This document shows, piece after piece, positions 21,355 to 32,773 of a DNA stretch of 64,000 nucleotides; the first letter of the stretch is position 1; every line of letters begins with the position of its first letter. The notes below the pieces were generated by a model, which ran no database searches, was not told the DNA's origin, and saw only the letters and a list, made by a program, of their open reading frames with translations. The translations under genes were made by a program, and so were the position numbers. Source of the stretch: Betaproteobacteria bacterium (lineage in GTDB: Bacteria > Pseudomonadota > Gammaproteobacteria > Burkholderiales > SG8-39); contig SCTY01000022.1 of assembly GCA_004297625.1 (NCBI GenBank), positions 123,833-187,832 of the forward strand, written 5' to 3'.

Positions 21355-22141
21355 GCGCGCCGGTCATACCGCCGACGACCTGGCTGAAGCCGGAATCGAC
21401 GTGCAGCACCTCCCCGGTGATGCCCGCGGCCAGGTCCGATAGCAGGAAGGCGGCGGCGTTGCCCACGTCGTGGATAGTGACGTTGCGCCGCAGCGGCGAG
21501 TGCTGCTCGACGAACTTCAGGATGATTCCGAGGCCGGAGATGCCGGCCGCGGCGAGCGTCTTGATCGGCCCGGCCGAGATCGCGTTGACCCGTATGCCCA
21601 TCGGGCCGAGGTTGGCAGCCAGGTAGCGTACGGAAGCCTCGAGGCTCGCCTTGGCAAGCCCCATGGTGTTGTAGTGCGGAACGACGCGCTCGGCGCCGAG
21701 GTAGGTCAGCGTCAGCAGCGCCGCGCGCCGGCTGCGCATCATGGGCAAGGCCGCCTTGGCTAGCGCGGGGAAGCTGTACGCGGAGATCTGGTGCGCCTGC
21801 GTAAAACCCTCGCGCGTCAGCCCGTCGAGGAGCTCTCCGGCGATCGCTTCGCGCGGCGCGAACGCAATCGCGTGCACCAGGCCGTCGAGGCCGTCCCAGT
21901 GCTTCTTCAGCTCGGCGAATACGCTGTCGATTTCGGCGTCGCTCGTGACGTCGCAGGGCACGATGATCTGCGCGCCCAGCTCGCTCGCCATTTCGGACGC
22001 GCGCTCGCGGAAGCGCTCGTTCTGGTAGGTGAGGGCGATCTCTGCGCCTTCGCGCCGCGCCGCCTTCGCGATGCCGTAGGCGATCGAGCGGTTCGAGAGC
22101 AGCCCGGTGATGAGGATTTTCTTGCCGGCGAGAAGGGGCAT
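21326..22141 (-). CDS. fabI: Enoyl-[acyl-carrier-protein] reductase FabI
   Basis: 271 aa, short-chain dehydrogenase fold; NADH-dependent last reduction of the fatty-acid elongation cycle. Active residues Tyr147, Tyr157 and Lys164 are seen in TYLGAERVVPHYNTMGLAK, matching Tyr146/Tyr156/Lys163 of E. coli FabI, so triclosan-type inhibitor sensitivity would be expected. The C-terminal tail is about 10 residues longer than usual. A TATAAT element lies 7 nt before the ATG, so translation may be leaderless. Confidence 0.96.
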   Translation of the reverse strand: MPLLAGKKILITGLLSNRSIAYGIAKAARREGAEIALTYQNERFRERASEMASELGAQIIVPCDVTSDAEIDSVFAELKKHWDGLDGLVHAIAFAPREAIAGELLDGLTREGFTQAHQISAYSFPALAKAALPMMRSRRAALLTLTYLGAERVVPHYNTMGLAKASLEASVRYLAANLGPMGIRVNAISAGPIKTLAAAGISGLGIILKFVEQHSPLRRNVTIHDVGNAAAFLLSDLAAGITGEVLHVDSGFSQVVGGMTGAPTSPADSPG

Positions 22142-22148
22142 GCGCGAG

Positions 22149-22156
22149 ATTATACT
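22149..22156. promoter_or_regulatory. Overlapping divergent -10 elements between fabI and the ABC importer
   Basis: TATAAT on the minus strand (22154-22149) stands 7 nt from the fabI ATG. TATACT on the plus strand (22151-22156) stands right before TTG 22157 and 6 nt before TTG 22163. Only 15 bp separate the two start codons. No -35 hexamers were recognised. Confidence 0.45.
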
Positions 22157-24253
22157 TTGCGCTTGCGCATCACCCTGATCCTGCTTGCTTTTCTCGCCTT
22201 CCTGCTGAGCGCTTGCGGCGAGGTGTGGAACGACCCGTATCCGGCGCAAGAGCGCGGCAAGAACATCCTGTACTCCTCTTTTGCCGAGCGTCCGAAGCAT
22301 CTGGACCCGGTCCAGTCGTATACCGAGGACGAGGCGAACTTCACGCAGCAGGTGTACGAGCCGCCGCTGCAATACCAGTACCTCAAGCGGCCCTACGAGC
22401 TGGTGGCTCTTACCGCCGTCGAGGTGCCCAAGGCGCAGGTCGTGGAAGGCGGGAAGTTCACGATCTACGAGGTGCGCATCAAGCCGGGAATCAGATACCA
22501 GCCGCATCCGGCCTTCGTTCCGGAAAACCAATCGCTGTCCGGGCAGGCCATCGATCGCCTCAGGAGCCCCTACGATCTTGCGCTCGGCACGCGCGAGCTC
22601 CTTGCCGACGATTACATCTACCAGATAAAGCGCCTCGCGCATCCGCGCCTGCATTCGCCGATATTCGGTCTCATGGCGGGCTACATCGTCGGCATGAACG
22701 AATACGCGCAAGAACTCAGGGCGGCCGACCGCAGGGAGGGCTGGCTCGACCTGCGGCAGTTCCCCCTGAAAGGGGTGGAGCGGGTCGACGCCCACACCTT
22801 CCGCGTCACGCTGAATGGCAGCTATCCGCAGTTCGTGTACTGGCTGGCGATGCCGTTCTTCGCTCCGGTGCCGTGGGAGGCGGAAAAGTTCTTTTCGCAG
22901 CCGGGCATGGAGCGCAAGAACTTCACGCTCGACTGGTGGCCGGTGGGCACCGGAGCGTACATGCTCACGGAAAACAATCCGAACGCGCGCATGGTGCTCG
23001 AGCGCAATCCGAATTTCCACGGCGAGCAGTACCCGCGCGAAGGGGAGGCGGGCGACCGGAAGCAAGGACTGCTCGCGGATGCCGGCAAGCCCATTCCCTT
23101 CATCGACAAGGTGGTGTTCAGCCGCGAAAAGGAGAGCATCCCGTACTGGAACAAATTCCTGCAGGGGTACTACGACATGTCGGGAATCAATTCCGACGTG
23201 TTCGACCAGGCGGTGCGCGTGCCGATCGAGGGCGACGCGGCCGTCTCGCCCGAGATGCAGGAGAAGGGCATTCAGCTCAGCACGTCGGTGGGCACCTCGA
23301 CAGGCTACCTCGCCTTCAACTGGGACGATCCCGTGGTCGGCGGCAGCTCGGAACGGGCGCGAAAGCTGCGCTACGCGATCTCGGTCGCCTTCGACGTCGA
23401 GGAGCAGATCAGCATCTTCTCCAACGGCCGCGGCATCGCCGCGCAGGGCCCGATCGCGCCGGGCATCTTCGGCTACACCGAGGGCCGCGAGGGAATCAAT
23501 CCGGTGGTCTACGACTGGGTCGACGGCAAGCCGCAGCGCAAGCCCATCGAGGTCGCCCGCAGGCTCCTTGCCGAGGCCGGCTATCCCGACGGGCGCGATG
23601 CCCGGACCGGCCGGCCGCTCGTCCTCTATCTCGATACGGTGGCGCGCGGGCCGGGCGACAAGGCGGTGTTCGACTGGACGCGCGCGCAGTTCGACAAGCT
23701 TTCCATCCAGCTGGAGATCCGCGCCACCGACTGGAATCGCTTCCAGGAGAAGATCCGCAAGGGCACGACGCAGATCTTCCGGCTGGGCTGGAACGCAGAC
23801 TACCCGGATCCCGAGAATTTCCTGTTCCTGCTGCACGGCCCGCAAGCCAAGGTGCGATCGCAGGGCGAAAACGCGGCGAACTACGTCAATCCGGAGTACG
23901 ACGCGCTCTTCGAGAAAATGAAGAACATGGAGAACTCGCCCGAGCGCAAGCGCATCATCGACCGGATGGTCGACATCGCGCGCCACGACGCGCCCTGGAT
24001 CTGGGGGGTGCATCCGAAGGACTACAGCCTGCGCCATGCGTGGCTCGCCAACAACAAGCCGAACAACATGGCGCGCAACAACATCAAGTACCTGAAGATC
24101 GACGTGGCGAAACGCGAGGCTTTGCGCCGCCAATGGAACCGGCCGGTCCTCTGGCCGCTCGCGCTTACGATTGCAATCCTGTTGCTCAGCGCCGTTCCGG
24201 CGGTAATCAGCTACCGCCGCCGCGAGCGCATGGCGGCAAGGCCGGCGAGCTGA
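22157..24253 (+). CDS. ABC importer substrate-binding lipoprotein (family 5) with C-terminal membrane anchor
   Basis: About 698 aa from TTG 22157 (TTG 22163 is equally possible; no ATG fits). The signal peptide ends in lipobox LLSAC. The large bilobal family-5 domain (DppA/OppA/YejA superfamily) fills most of the protein. Residues after about 665 form a membrane helix (LWPLALTIAILLLSAVPAV) followed by a basic tail, which is unusual for a binding protein that already has a lipid anchor. It overlaps the permease gene by 1 nt. Substrate probably a peptide; not determined. Confidence 0.88.
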   Translation: MRLRITLILLAFLAFLLSACGEVWNDPYPAQERGKNILYSSFAERPKHLDPVQSYTEDEANFTQQVYEPPLQYQYLKRPYELVALTAVEVPKAQVVEGGKFTIYEVRIKPGIRYQPHPAFVPENQSLSGQAIDRLRSPYDLALGTRELLADDYIYQIKRLAHPRLHSPIFGLMAGYIVGMNEYAQELRAADRREGWLDLRQFPLKGVERVDAHTFRVTLNGSYPQFVYWLAMPFFAPVPWEAEKFFSQPGMERKNFTLDWWPVGTGAYMLTENNPNARMVLERNPNFHGEQYPREGEAGDRKQGLLADAGKPIPFIDKVVFSREKESIPYWNKFLQGYYDMSGINSDVFDQAVRVPIEGDAAVSPEMQEKGIQLSTSVGTSTGYLAFNWDDPVVGGSSERARKLRYAISVAFDVEEQISIFSNGRGIAAQGPIAPGIFGYTEGREGINPVVYDWVDGKPQRKPIEVARRLLAEAGYPDGRDARTGRPLVLYLDTVARGPGDKAVFDWTRAQFDKLSIQLEIRATDWNRFQEKIRKGTTQIFRLGWNADYPDPENFLFLLHGPQAKVRSQGENAANYVNPEYDALFEKMKNMENSPERKRIIDRMVDIARHDAPWIWGVHPKDYSLRHAWLANNKPNNMARNNIKYLKIDVAKREALRRQWNRPVLWPLALTIAILLLSAVPAVISYRRRERMAARPAS

Positions 24254-25230
24254 TGCTGGCGTACATCGTCCGCCGGGTGCTGTACGCGATCCCGATTCTC
24301 GTCGGGGTGAACCTCATCACCTTCGTGCTGTTCTTCGTCGTGAACACCCCGGACGACATGGCGCGCATGCAGCTCGGCGCGAAGCGCGTGACGTCGGAGG
24401 CGATCGAGAAGTGGAAGGCCGAACGCGGCTACGACAAGCCGCTGCTCTTCAACGCGGCGGCGCCGCGCGGGGCGAAGCTCACGCAGACCGTTTTCTACGA
24501 GAAGTCGGTGCGCCTGTTCGCTTTCGATTTCGGTGCCGCCGAGGACAACCGCGACATTGCGAACGAGATCCGCATGCGCATGTGGCCGAGCCTCGCGCTT
24601 GCCGTGCCGGTGCTGATCGTCGGCCTCGCGGTCAACATCACCTTCGCGCTTTTCATGGCGTTCTTCCGCGCCACCTATCTCGACTTCTGGGGCGTGGTGC
24701 TATGCGTGGCGCTGATGTCGATCTCGGCGCTGTTCTACATCATCGGCGGGCAGTACGTTGCCTCGAAGCTTTGGCACCTGGTCCCTATCTCCGGCTACGC
24801 GGGCGGCTTCGACGCGGCGAAGTTCCTGGTGCTGCCGGTGCTCATCGGGGTGCTCGCCGGCATAGGCTCCGGCGGACGCTGGTACCGCACGCTGTTTTTG
24901 GAAGAAATGAGCCGCGATTACGTGCGCACTGCGCGCGCCAAGGGCCTTGCCGAGTCTGTGGTGCTGTTCCGCCATGTCCTGAAGAACGCCATGATTCCCA
25001 TCCTGACCGGCGTGGTGGTCGTCATTCCGCTGCTTTTCATGGGAAGCCTGCTCTCCGAGTCGTTCTTCGGCATCCCGGGCTTGGGGAGCTACACGATCGA
25101 CGCCATCCAGGCGCAGGACTTCGCGGTCGTGCGCTCCATGGTGTTCATCGGCTCGGTGCTCTACATCCTCGGGTTGCTGCTCACCGACCTTTCCTACACG
25201 CTGGTGGATCCGCGGATCAGGCTGCAGTAG
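24253..25230 (+). CDS. Peptide ABC importer permease, DppB/YejB type
   Basis: 325 aa, about six membrane helices. The cytoplasmic EAA loop that docks the ATPase is visible as ARAKGLAESVVLFRHVLKNA. The N-terminus MLAYIVRRVLYAIPIL is typical for DppB-type permeases. ATG 24253 overlaps the binding-protein stop (TGATG), and the second permease starts immediately after this stop codon. Confidence 0.93.
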   Translation: MLAYIVRRVLYAIPILVGVNLITFVLFFVVNTPDDMARMQLGAKRVTSEAIEKWKAERGYDKPLLFNAAAPRGAKLTQTVFYEKSVRLFAFDFGAAEDNRDIANEIRMRMWPSLALAVPVLIVGLAVNITFALFMAFFRATYLDFWGVVLCVALMSISALFYIIGGQYVASKLWHLVPISGYAGGFDAAKFLVLPVLIGVLAGIGSGGRWYRTLFLEEMSRDYVRTARAKGLAESVVLFRHVLKNAMIPILTGVVVVIPLLFMGSLLSESFFGIPGLGSYTIDAIQAQDFAVVRSMVFIGSVLYILGLLLTDLSYTLVDPRIRLQ

Positions 25231-26597
25231 ATGCCGTTCCTCCCGTTTCCGCTGTTCACCGACGTGCTGCTGTGGCTGCTCATGGGCGCGATTGCGCTTT
25301 ACGTCTGGTACTGTAGCCGCAAGCCTCACCTCGGCGCGCCCTGGGCCCGCGTCTTCCAGTCGAGGACCGCCGCGATCTGCGCCGTGGTTTTCGGCTGCTA
25401 CGTAGCCATCGGCTTCGCCGACTCGCTGCATTTTCGCGTGCGCCTGCAGCAGGCGGCTGGCAGCGAGGGCACCCCGTACTCGCCGGCGGTGCTCTCGGTG
25501 CTCGACCTCGCGCTCACCCACCTTCGCGAGCGGCGCGAGCGCACTTATTCCGCGCCGCTCGCCACGCGCCTCTACGCGAAGGAGCAGTTCGAGATCGACG
25601 GCAAGCCGGTGCGCGATTTCCCGCGCCTGCGCTACGGCGGCGCCCGCCTGCAGGATGAGGCGGAGCGTCCGCGCGACATCGCGGCGCGCATCGGACTCGG
25701 ACTTTTCGTCGCCGCGTTCGCCGCGGTCCTCATCGGCCTTGCAGTGAAGCGGCTGCGGCGGCGCCGTCCGCAAATTCCATGGTCGGCCGGCGGCGCGACG
25801 CTGCTCGGGGTGCTCGCGGCCGCGTTGCCGGTGTTGTTCCTCTCTTTCGAGTACCACGTCTTCGGCACCGACAAGGTCGGGCAGGACGTCCTCTACCAGG
25901 CGCTGAAATCCATCCGCATCAGCCTCATCATCGGCACCCTCACCACTCTGGTGCTTCTGCCGCTCGGCATGGCGCTCGGCGTGATGGCCGGCTACTTCAA
26001 GGGCTGGATCGACGACGCCATCCAGTACCTCTATACGACCCTCAACTCCATTCCCGGCGTCCTGTTGATCGCCGCCGCGGTCCTCATGATGCAGGTCGTG
26101 ATCGACCGCCACGCCGAATGGTTTTCGACGGCGGAGCAGCGAGCCGACCTGCGGTTGCTCGTCCTGTGCGCGATCCTCGGCCTCACCAGCTGGACCGGGC
26201 TCGCCCGCCTGTTGCGCGGGGAGGCGCTCAAGCTCTCGCAGCTCGAGTACATCCAGGCGGCGCACGCCTTCGGCGTCGCCGACACGCGGATCCTGACGCG
26301 CCACATCCTGCCCAACGTGGCGCACATCGTGATCATCGCGATGGTGATGGATTTTTCCGGGCTGGTGCTTGCCGAGGCGGTGCTCTCGTACGTCGGCGTG
26401 GGGGTCGATCCCGCGACGACCAGCTTCGGCACGATGATCAACGCAGCCCGCCTCGAGATGGGCCGCGAGCCGATCGTCTGGTGGTCGCTTGCCGCCGCGT
26501 TCGTCTTCATGTTCGTGCTGGTGCTGGCCGCGAACCTGTTCGCCGACGCGGTGCGCGACGGGTTCGATCCGCGCGTGCGCATGGGCTTCGTGCCGGC

Positions 26598-26601
<4 letters not shown>
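25231..26601 (+). CDS. Peptide ABC importer permease, DppC/YejE type, with N-terminal extension
   Basis: 456 aa, about 150 longer than usual DppC. An N-terminal part (about 1-200) adds three predicted helices and a soluble segment of unknown role. The DppC core follows, with GTDKVGQDVLYQAL near 213-226 and the EAA loop AAHAFGVADTRILTRHILPN. It starts directly after the upstream stop codon and its own stop overlaps the ATPase ATG. Confidence 0.92.
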
Positions 26602-28418
<1,817 letters not shown>

Positions 28419-28446
28419 AACCCAGAAAGCTTCGTAAGTTTGCTCG

Positions 28447-29964
28447 CTAACGTGTTGCTTTTTTGTACTTTTTAGGCTTTGACTTCGAGCGCGGCTTGCC
28501 CTTGACCGGGGCCCGGACCTCGATTTCAAGCCGCTGCCCGGCGCCCAGCGAGCGGCCGGGATTCCAGCGCTTCAGATCCTCGACCAGGACCCCGTAGCGC
28601 CTGGCGATGGAAGGCAGGGTTTCGCCGCGCTTGATGGTGTGGAAGATGCGCCGCACGCGCACCGGAATCGGCGGTGCGTACATGATCGGCAGCTTGCGGG
28701 CGCTAATTGCCTCGCCGTTGGCCGGTACGACAAGGAGGCTCGGCACGGCGCGCACGCGCGGCCGGATGCCATTGACTTCCTTGAGCTGTGCGACCGCCAT
28801 GCGGAACTTGCGCGCGATGGATTCGAACGTCTCGCCCTTGCCGGGATGGTAGGTCTTCCAGGATACGAGGGAGCTGCCATCGAGCTTGCTCAGATTGGCG
28901 TGGAAGACGTCCACCTTGTCGGCGGGTAGCACGATGCGCGGCGTGACGGAGGCACGGATGATCGGGCGGCTGAAGCCGGGGTTGAGCGCGATGAATTCCT
29001 CCACCGGCATCTCGGCGAGCTTGGCGGCGAGCTGCACGTCGATGTCGCGGAACTTGGTGTAGACGGTGAAGTACGGCTCATTCGGGATCGGATCGAGCCG
29101 TATACCCAACGGCTGCGGGTTGGCAATGATGTTCTTCAGCGCCTGCAGCTTGGGAATGTAGTTCCGCGTTTCGGCCGGCATGGGCAGGCTCGCGTAATCG
29201 CTCGGGCGCCCGGCCGCGCGGTTCCTGGCGATGGCGCGCGCGACGGCGTTCTCTCCCCAGTTGTACGAGGCAAGCGCAAGAAACCAGTCGCCGTGCATCT
29301 CATAGAGGAAGGTGAGGTAGTCGAGCGCCGCGTTCGTGGAGTCCACGATGTCGCGCCGGCCGTCGTACCACCAGTTCTGCTGCAGCTCGAAGCGCCTGCC
29401 GGTGCCGGGAATGAACTGCCAGAGCCCCGAAGCATGCGCGCGCGAGTACGCCATCGGATTGAACGCGCTCTCCACCATCGGCAGCAGCGCCAGCTCCATC
29501 GGCAGGCCGCGCTTCTCCAGCTCCTCGACGATGTGGTAGAGGTAAATGCGGCTGCGCTCGAATACGCGCTGCAGATAGTCGGGCCGGGCAACGTAGTACG
29601 CCATGTTCTTGCGCACCAGGTCGTTGTCGAGATCCGGCATCGAGAATCCCCGCCGGATGCGCTGCCACAGGTCGTCCGCGGGAGCGGTGCGGTCGATCGT
29701 GGCGACGCCGCGCAGCGGCTCCTTCACCTCGCGTTTTTCGCCGTCGAAGGGAGGCAGCTTCGACGCGTCGAGCAGTCCGGTGCCGGCGGGTCGAGGCAGG
29801 GTGGGCGGGGCCGCCGGCGCGTTTTGCGCCCGCGGTGCTGGCGTCGCGGGAGGTGATGCCTGGGGCGGCGTTTGCTCCGGTCCCTGATCGGAACCGGGCG
29901 GCGTCGCGCAGGCTTGGAGCAGCACGGCCGCCAGGCCAACGAGCACTCGGCGTTTCAGGTGCAC
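28447..29964 (-). CDS. Membrane-bound lytic transglycosylase MltD, copy 1
   Basis: 505 aa. GTG 29964 follows an AGGAG at 8-nt spacing. Lipobox LLQAC (Cys19) and a Pro/Ala-rich linker lead to the SLT domain (about 110-270) with catalytic Glu165 in MVESAFNP. At least two LysM-type peptidoglycan-binding repeats follow (GKGETFESIARKF and KRGETLPSIARRYGV). It cleaves glycan strands to 1,6-anhydro products. The basic Lys/Arg tail is notable. It lies 27 nt downstream of a close paralogue. Confidence 0.9.
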   Translation of the reverse strand: MHLKRRVLVGLAAVLLQACATPPGSDQGPEQTPPQASPPATPAPRAQNAPAAPPTLPRPAGTGLLDASKLPPFDGEKREVKEPLRGVATIDRTAPADDLWQRIRRGFSMPDLDNDLVRKNMAYYVARPDYLQRVFERSRIYLYHIVEELEKRGLPMELALLPMVESAFNPMAYSRAHASGLWQFIPGTGRRFELQQNWWYDGRRDIVDSTNAALDYLTFLYEMHGDWFLALASYNWGENAVARAIARNRAAGRPSDYASLPMPAETRNYIPKLQALKNIIANPQPLGIRLDPIPNEPYFTVYTKFRDIDVQLAAKLAEMPVEEFIALNPGFSRPIIRASVTPRIVLPADKVDVFHANLSKLDGSSLVSWKTYHPGKGETFESIARKFRMAVAQLKEVNGIRPRVRAVPSLLVVPANGEAISARKLPIMYAPPIPVRVRRIFHTIKRGETLPSIARRYGVLVEDLKRWNPGRSLGAGQRLEIEVRAPVKGKPRSKSKPKKYKKATR

Positions 29965-29991
29965 TACGTCGTCTCCTGGCGCTGGTCGCCG

Positions 29992-31461
29992 CTATCTTAT
30001 ATAGATTCTCTGGCCGATCTGCAAAAGCTTCCCGAGGCGGTTCCAGCGCTTGAGGTCGGCGACGCGGACGCGATAGCGCGCGGCGATGCCGCTCACCGTG
30101 TCGCCGCGCTTGACGATGTGGATGCGGCGCACGCCCCGGTGCACGGCAACCGGCGGCGCGTACATGATGGGCAGCGTGCGGATCGACTCCTGCGCGGCTC
30201 CGTTCATCGGCACGACGAGCACGCTCGGTACGCGCCAGGAATGCCTCGCAATCCCGTTCACCCGCTTCAGCTCGGCGATTGAGACGCCGAACTTCTTGGC
30301 GATGGCGCCCAGCCGCTGGCCGCGCTTCGGACGGTAGACTTGCCAGGAGACCAGGGAATCGCGGCCGTACTTGGCGAGATTGTCGTGGAACACGTCGACC
30401 TTGTCGGCGGGCAGCACAATGCGCGCAGTGACTTTCGAGCGGATCAGCGGCCGGCTGAAGCCCGGGTTGAGGGCGATAAATTCCTCGACCGGCATGTCGG
30501 CGAGCTTGGCGGCGAGGGCGACGTCGATGTCCGGCGGCTCGTCCACTACGGCGAAATAGGGCTCGTTGGGGATCGGCTCGAGCTCGATGCCGTACTGCGC
30601 CGGATTGGCGATAATGTTCTTCAGCGCCTGAAGCTTGGGCACGTACTCGCGCGTCTCGCGCGGCATGCGCAGGCTGGAGTAATCGGTGGGCTTGCGCGCC
30701 TTGCGGTTCCTCGAGATCGCGCGGGCGACCGCGTTCTCGCCCCAGTTGTAGGAGGCGAGCGCGAGGAACCAGTCGCCGTGCATCTCGTAGAGGTAGGCAA
30801 GGTAGTCGAGCGCGGCGTTCGTGGAGTCGACGATGTCGCGCCGGCCGTCGTACCACCAGTCCTGCTTGAGCTCGAAGCGCCTGCCGGTTCCCGGGACGAA
30901 CTGCCACAGGCCCGAGGCGTGGGCGCGGGAATAGGCGAGCGGATTGAACGCGCTCTCGACCATCGGCAGCAGCGCGAGCTCGGTGGGCATGTGGCGCTTT
31001 TCCAGCTCCTCGACGATGTGATAGAGGTAGATGCGGCTGCGCTCGAACATCCGCTGCAGGTAGTCCGGCCGCGCCGCGTAATACCCCATGTGCTTGCGCA
31101 CCAGCTCGTTGTGGAGCTCCGGCATGGCGAAACCCTGGCGGATGCGCTGCCAGATGTCCTTCACCGGAGCGGTGCGATCGATGCGCTTCACGCCGCGCAG
31201 CGGCTCGACCAGCGTCTCCCGGTCGCCGTCGAACGGCGGCAGGTTCGCCGCATCGAGCGGCTTCGGCGGCGCCGGCGGTTGCTGCCGCGCTGGAGCCGCG
31301 GCGGCCGGCGCGGGCTGCGCCGGCCGCGGCTGAGGCGCTTGCGGCGCAGGCTGCGGCTCTGAGCTCGGCGGCGGCTGCGTCGCGCAGGCCTGAATCAGTG
31401 CCAGCGCCAGCAAGGCGAGCGCGTTTCTCGTTCGCTTATTCAAAGGCCGAGCGTGCCCCAT
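29992..31461 (-). CDS. mltD: Membrane-bound lytic transglycosylase MltD, copy 2
   Basis: 489 aa from ATG 31461. Signal peptide with lipobox LIQAC (Cys26) and a very Pro/Gln/Ala-rich linker (about 30-68). The SLT domain has catalytic Glu169 (MVESAFNP), and LysM repeats lie at the C-terminus. The SLT domain is nearly identical to copy 1, whereas linkers and LysM regions differ. Its place beside the YafS-like methyltransferase, rnhA and dnaQ matches the mltD locus of E. coli, so this copy is likely the ancestral one. Confidence 0.92.
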   Translation of the reverse strand: MGHARPLNKRTRNALALLALALIQACATQPPPSSEPQPAPQAPQPRPAQPAPAAAAPARQQPPAPPKPLDAANLPPFDGDRETLVEPLRGVKRIDRTAPVKDIWQRIRQGFAMPELHNELVRKHMGYYAARPDYLQRMFERSRIYLYHIVEELEKRHMPTELALLPMVESAFNPLAYSRAHASGLWQFVPGTGRRFELKQDWWYDGRRDIVDSTNAALDYLAYLYEMHGDWFLALASYNWGENAVARAISRNRKARKPTDYSSLRMPRETREYVPKLQALKNIIANPAQYGIELEPIPNEPYFAVVDEPPDIDVALAAKLADMPVEEFIALNPGFSRPLIRSKVTARIVLPADKVDVFHDNLAKYGRDSLVSWQVYRPKRGQRLGAIAKKFGVSIAELKRVNGIARHSWRVPSVLVVPMNGAAQESIRTLPIMYAPPVAVHRGVRRIHIVKRGDTVSGIAARYRVRVADLKRWNRLGKLLQIGQRIYIR

Positions 31462-31554
31462 AATAGGCGAACATACACGGGGACCCTGTAGCCCTCGCAT
31501 GCTCTGCAGGCGCAGGACATGGTCCGATTGACATCGCCGGGCACGACTTGAAGC

Positions 31555-32331
31555 ATGTATCGCCAGTCTTTCTTGCAGAACGGTGGCCACAAGTATAACG
31601 GCGCGCGCTCGTCGCTCTCCGGCTGGTTTTCCACGGCCCAGGGCGCCTACGTGCTCGACTGGGAGCTCGCGCAGTTTGACAGTGCCGTAGAAGATGTGTT
31701 CGGTTTCCGCGCAGTGCAGATCGGGCTACCGCAGGTCGATTTTCTGCGACAGAACCGCATTCCGTTCCGATTCTCGCTGGCGCTCGAGCCGGGTGCCGCG
31801 CTCGCTGCCGATCCGCTGCAGCTGCCGCTCGCCTCGCAGAGCGTCGATCTCGTCGCGCTGCCGCATACGCTGGAGGAGCACGCGCATCCGCACGAGGTGC
31901 TGCGCGAAGCCGAGCGCGTGCTCATGCCCGAGGGCCAGGTGGTGATCTCGGGGTTCAATACGGCATCCCTGTGGCGCATGCGCCAGATGTTCACGGCGCG
32001 GCGCGCCGGCGCCCCCTGGGATCTGAAATTCATCGGAGTGCTGCGGTTGCGAGACTGGCTGCGCGTGCTCGGCTTCGAGCTGAACGGCGGCAAATTCGGC
32101 TGCTACGCGCCGCCGTTCAGGCAGGCGCTATGGCTGGAACGCTTCGCCTTCATGGAAAAGGCGGGGGCGCGCTGGTGGCCGATCGCGGGCGGCGTCTACG
32201 TCGTGCGGGCGGTGAAGCGCACGCACGGGATGCGGCTCATCACGCCGGCGTGGCGGCGCGAGCGTGCGCGGCGGCGCGCCCTTTCGCCGATCCCGCAGAA
32301 ATCGCACAAGCACTATCGCAACCATGAGTGA
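31555..32331 (+). CDS. YafS-like SAM-dependent methyltransferase
   Basis: 258 aa. A class I methyltransferase core is suggested by [19 protein letters not shown] and [26 protein letters not shown] motifs, as in methyltransferase type-11 proteins. The [15 protein letters not shown] segment near residue 23 is typical of YafS-like proteins. Gene order mltD, this gene, rnhA, dnaQ matches E. coli except that gloB is missing here. A TATAAC at 31594-31599 lies inside the predicted N-terminus, so the true start could differ. Substrate unknown. Confidence 0.8.
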   Translation: MYRQSFLQNGGHKYNGARSSLSGWFSTAQGAYVLDWELAQFDSAVEDVFGFRAVQIGLPQVDFLRQNRIPFRFSLALEPGAALAADPLQLPLASQSVDLVALPHTLEEHAHPHEVLREAERVLMPEGQVVISGFNTASLWRMRQMFTARRAGAPWDLKFIGVLRLRDWLRVLGFELNGGKFGCYAPPFRQALWLERFAFMEKAGARWWPIAGGVYVVRAVKRTHGMRLITPAWRRERARRRALSPIPQKSHKHYRNHE

Positions 32332-32773
32332 GGAGGTTGTCGAGATCTATAGCGACGGCGCCTGCCGGGGCAATCCGGGGCCCGGCGGCTGGGGAGCGCT
32401 GCTGCGCGCCAAAGGCGCCGAAAAGGAGCTGTGGGGCGGGGAGGCGGACACGACGAACAACCGCATGGAGCTCACCGCAGTGATTCGCGCGCTGGAGGCG
32501 CTCAAGCGCCCGAGCCGGGTGCGCCTCTACACCGACTCGCAATACGTGCAAAAGGGCATCTCCGAGTGGCTGCCGCAATGGAAGCGCCGCGGCTGGCGCA
32601 CCGCCGACAAGAAGCCGGTCAAGAACCTCGATCTGTGGCAGGAGCTCGATGTTCTGGCGGCGCGGCACTCGATAGAATGGCACTGGATAAGAGGTCACGC
32701 CGGTCATCCTGAGAACGAGCGGGCGGACAGGCTTGCAAATAAGGGGATTCCAGTTGAGGCAGATCGTCCTTGA
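32324..32773 (+). CDS. rnhA: Ribonuclease HI
   Basis: 149 aa. Cuts RNA in RNA-DNA hybrids, removing primers and R-loops. The DEDD catalytic residues are Asp11, Glu49, Asp71 and Asp135, with the His125 loop, matching E. coli RNase HI plus one. ATG 32324 overlaps the methyltransferase 3' end by 8 nt; the gene overlaps dnaQ by 20 nt on the same strand. Confidence 0.97.
   Translation: MSEEVVEIYSDGACRGNPGPGGWGALLRAKGAEKELWGGEADTTNNRMELTAVIRALEALKRPSRVRLYTDSQYVQKGISEWLPQWKRRGWRTADKKPVKNLDLWQELDVLAARHSIEWHWIRGHAGHPENERADRLANKGIPVEADRP

Noticed and set aside
28419..28446. Terminator between the ABC ATPase and mltD copy 1
   Set aside because: There is a T-run but no stable stem before it in the 28-bp convergent spacer.
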